Assembly (NCBI RefSeq): GCF_011075055.1
Contig: NC_058147.1
Coordinates: 6,076,001 to 6,140,000 of the forward strand
Length of the DNA: 64,000 nt
Source: Mangifera indica
Lineage: Eukaryota; Streptophyta; Magnoliopsida; Sapindales; Anacardiaceae
Reading direction: 5' to 3'
Every line of letters begins with the position of its first letter. The stretch's first letter is position 1. Positions 61,601-64,000 of the stretch are shown piece by piece. Both the position numbers and the translations under genes were made by a program. The notes beneath the pieces are model-generated. The model did no database searches, was not told the origin of the DNA, and saw nothing but the letters and a program-made list of their open reading frames with translations.

Positions 61601-64000
61601 TATGCTCTGATTGTTTCCATGAGGGGAGATTTGTTATTGGTCATTCAAGCCTAGATTTTATTAGGGTGGATCCTACAAAAGATTATGGTGATATGGATGG
61701 AGAAACTTGGAGCGATCAAGAAACATTTTTGCTGCTTGAGGGTATAGAAATCTACAATGATAATTGGAATGAAATTGCGGAGCACGTTGGCACCAAGTCA
61801 AAAGCACAATGCATCCTGCATTTTGTCCGTCTACCCATGGAGGATGGTGTACTAGAAAGTATTGAGGTTCCCAACTCGTCGAAGCCATCTGATTCGTCAA
61901 GTAGAGATGATCGTGGAAGATTACATTCAACTTTAAATGGTGATCTACCAGGTAATCCTTAAATTCTTAGAGTCTCTGTTCTTTCAAATGATCATGATAA
62001 TGATGTTTATGTAACAGCATTTCTGAATTTCTCTTTATTTTCATAGGATCATGCCTTCAAGAAGCTGATACAGAAAGTCAACTTCCATTTTCAAATTCTG
62101 GGAATCCGGTTATGGCCTTGGTAATTGACCATAGACATTTTGATAGTTGATGTTTAGATTTTAGATGATTTTGGGGATTTTCCAAGTTAATGTACTGTTG
62201 AATGTAAGACATTTATTCCATGTTGGTCTTGAACTACGGTTCCAAATTTGTTTTAGGAAATGCGAAACAATGGTAAATTTTAACCTTACCATGCAAATAT
62301 ATAGAAGGCCTTTTATTTTTTAATTGTGGCATAAATTTATGATCTTACTAGTGATTGTGTGGTTTTTCATTTTAGAAGAAATTGACTGTTATTGGAGATT
62401 TAACTGAAACATTAAGGTTATAGTATGTTCTGCTCATACAGAAGCTTTTTCTGCATTAAATAGATGATAAAACTTGACCAAACAAATTATGCTCAAATAC
62501 CAAACCTAAGTAAATTGACCAAAGCAAAAGGAAAAGATTCATTTCCCATCTATTCTGTTTTGGTTTTTTCTCTTCAACTCTATGAACATTGAGAATTTCT
62601 TTGTATGATTGGATTTCTAAGATAAAGGGGGCCTATTTTTATATGTTTGCTTGCATGAGTGTTGTGGATCTAATTCAGTAAATTTCTAGGTTGCTTTTTT
62701 GGCCTCTGCTGTTGGACCTAGAGTTGCTGCAGCTTGTGCCCATGCAGCCTTGGTAACAATGTCTGAACAGATGGAAGGATCAGGACATAGCAACAGGTTA
62801 GTGAGTTTACTTTCATTTTTGCCATTACAATTTTAAAGGTCTTCATTTTTGCTATTCAAAACGATTTGCTGGAAATTTTTGCATTGGATTCTTAGGATAT
62901 AAAGCCTACCTAAGCTATTTCATGTCTAAATGACTGCAAGGTCATCATTTCTTTATATAATGAGCATACCGTTTCTTCTTTTCCACTGGTAAGAGTTATG
63001 TGAAGGTTAGAGTGAACTTTCCTTGTATTGGCTGATTGGAAATTCTTCACCTTCTTCATTGAAATTTTGGTATGTGTGCTGCATTCATTCATTAATTTTG
63101 GACAAATATGTAAGTATTCCTTTTCACCCTTGTAGAATGAACGCAGAAAGTGTACGCAGGGAAGGTGGTTTTCATGGTGATAATGCAAATTCAACACAGC
63201 AAAAAGGTATGTGAACATTACTTTCCTTGGGTCCTATATTTCATCCTTTCTCTGTCTTTCCATTATTCATTTGAATCTTTTTTGGGTTAAATTTCAGAAG
63301 AGAACTTGACCCATGGTTCGTGGGGTCAAAATGGGGCGGAGGTTTCTCCATTAGCTGCAGATAAAGTGAAAATGGGTGCAAAAGCTGGTCTTTCTGCTGC
63401 AGCAACAAAGGCAAAACTATTTGCAGATCATGAAGAGCGAGAAATTCAAAGGCTTTCTGCTAATATAATAAATCATCAGGTATAATTTTTTTTTTTTCGG
63501 ATTCTTGTAGTCTTTGAATTTTTCTGGAAACTTTCTTTGCCTCCCTAGATTTGGCAAATTTCTGCTGGACCATCCTTGTTTAGAAAAGTAACTGTGACAT
63601 ACCTTAAAAGACAGGTTTTGATAACTTTAATGAAATTTCATAAGAGGTTTTTTCACAATGTTGGATGACATTCTTTATGATCCGCCTAATTTTATGGTGA
63701 TTTATGATGAATCTTGAAACCAATATTGTTTGCTTGTATCCTATCTCAATCTTGAAGGAGATCTGTAAAAATTTTCATATTATATATCATTGTATTTCTG
63801 CATATATATGTCATTTGGAATCTGAACTTTCTGTGACCACTTTACTAAAATTTAGTTATGGTCACAGTTGAAGAGATTGGAGTTGAAGTTGAAACAGTTT
63901 GCAGAAGTGGAAACCTTGCTAATGAGAGAGTGTGAACAAGTTGAGAAGACAAGACAGAGGTTTGCTGCAGATCGGGCCCGTGTTGTATTGGCTCGATTTG
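58645..64000 (+). CDS. SWI3C: SWI/SNF complex subunit SWI3C (3' end cut by window)
   Basis: Exons 58645-58672, 58779-59345, 60203-60738, 61588-61951, 62047-62120, 62690-62796, 63136-63206, 63298-63479 and 63868-64000 (open) give about 687 residues; the Arabidopsis protein has about 807, so the Gln-rich tail lies outside. SWI3C is a core scaffold of plant BRM-class chromatin remodelling complexes in the nucleus. After MPASPSFHS come a basic patch (RKWKRRKRELRKPK), an acidic/Asn tract and DFPRVVRLRVNRPHASVM. The SWIRM domain (about 207-290) has VVPHFFSGKSPEHTPEKYME and FLNHWGIINYC. A ZZ-like zinc motif follows (CNYCFQQIP, then LLCSDCFHEGRF across exons 3/4), then the SANT domain (about 417-465, WSDQETFLLLEGIEIYNDNW). 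The C-terminal coiled coil begins AGLSAAATKAKLFADHEERE and runs into the window end. All seen splice phases agree. Confidence 0.96.
58871..58906 (+). repeat. CAA tract encoding poly-Asn in SWI3C
   Basis: Eight consecutive Asn codons, almost all AAC, in exon 2 between an acidic stretch and the first conserved block. A coding microsatellite that should vary in length; poly-Asn is also found at this place in the Arabidopsis protein as I recall it. Confidence 0.85.

Noticed and set aside
1..64000. CRISPR array, phage, integrated virus or intact LTR retrotransposon
   Set aside because: No regularly spaced repeats, viral genes, paired long terminal repeats or gag-pol frames were seen; only small or decayed DNA transposons are supported.

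Overview
The window is nuclear DNA of a flowering plant, almost certainly a woody or rosid-like eudicot. Genes are split by short GT-AG introns, intergenic and intron DNA is very AT-rich, and the proteins are plant-specific types (NAC factor, cellulose-synthase-interactive protein, GH35 beta-galactosidases, SWI3C). No bacterial, viral or organellar gene block is present. Species cannot be named from the sequence alone.

Layout, left to right: (1) an A1-family aspartic protease (+), whose 3' flank is also found at the very start of the window, the footprint of a tandem duplication; (2) clamp-loader subunit RFC3 (+); (3) a 2,136-residue armadillo/C2 protein of the CSI family, best matched to CSI3 (-); (4) about 9 kb without a supported gene, holding small transposon remnants; (5) an ATAF-type NAC transcription factor (-) with CACGTG elements next to its TATA box; (6) about 5 kb of gene-poor DNA; (7) a small Cys-rich membrane protein with an Arg/Ser-rich tail (-); (8) 20S proteasome beta-3 subunit PBC1 (-); (9) two tandem BGAL16-like beta-galactosidases (+), the first complete, the second with a broken lectin domain and an orphaned last exon; (10) 8-oxoguanine glycosylase OGG1 (-); (11) about 6.8 kb with a decayed Mutator-like transposase; (12) chromatin remodelling subunit SWI3C (+), cut by the window end.

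The genes do not form a pathway; they are housekeeping and stress genes. Their order is informative: from memory, Arabidopsis carries these families in two blocks, At1g77410-77480 (BGAL16, PBC2, NAC032, CSI3, RFC3, aspartic protease) and At1g217xx (SWI3C, OGG1, PBC1). The window holds members of both in one run, as expected of an ancestral segment before the Arabidopsis duplication and gene loss. Exon joins below were worked out by hand from splice signals, reading frame and family similarity. The least described items are the Arg/Ser-tailed membrane protein, the lesion in the second beta-galactosidase, and a hAT-like element with a perfect 8-bp target-site duplication inside the first one. 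I did not find a wholly new biological system.
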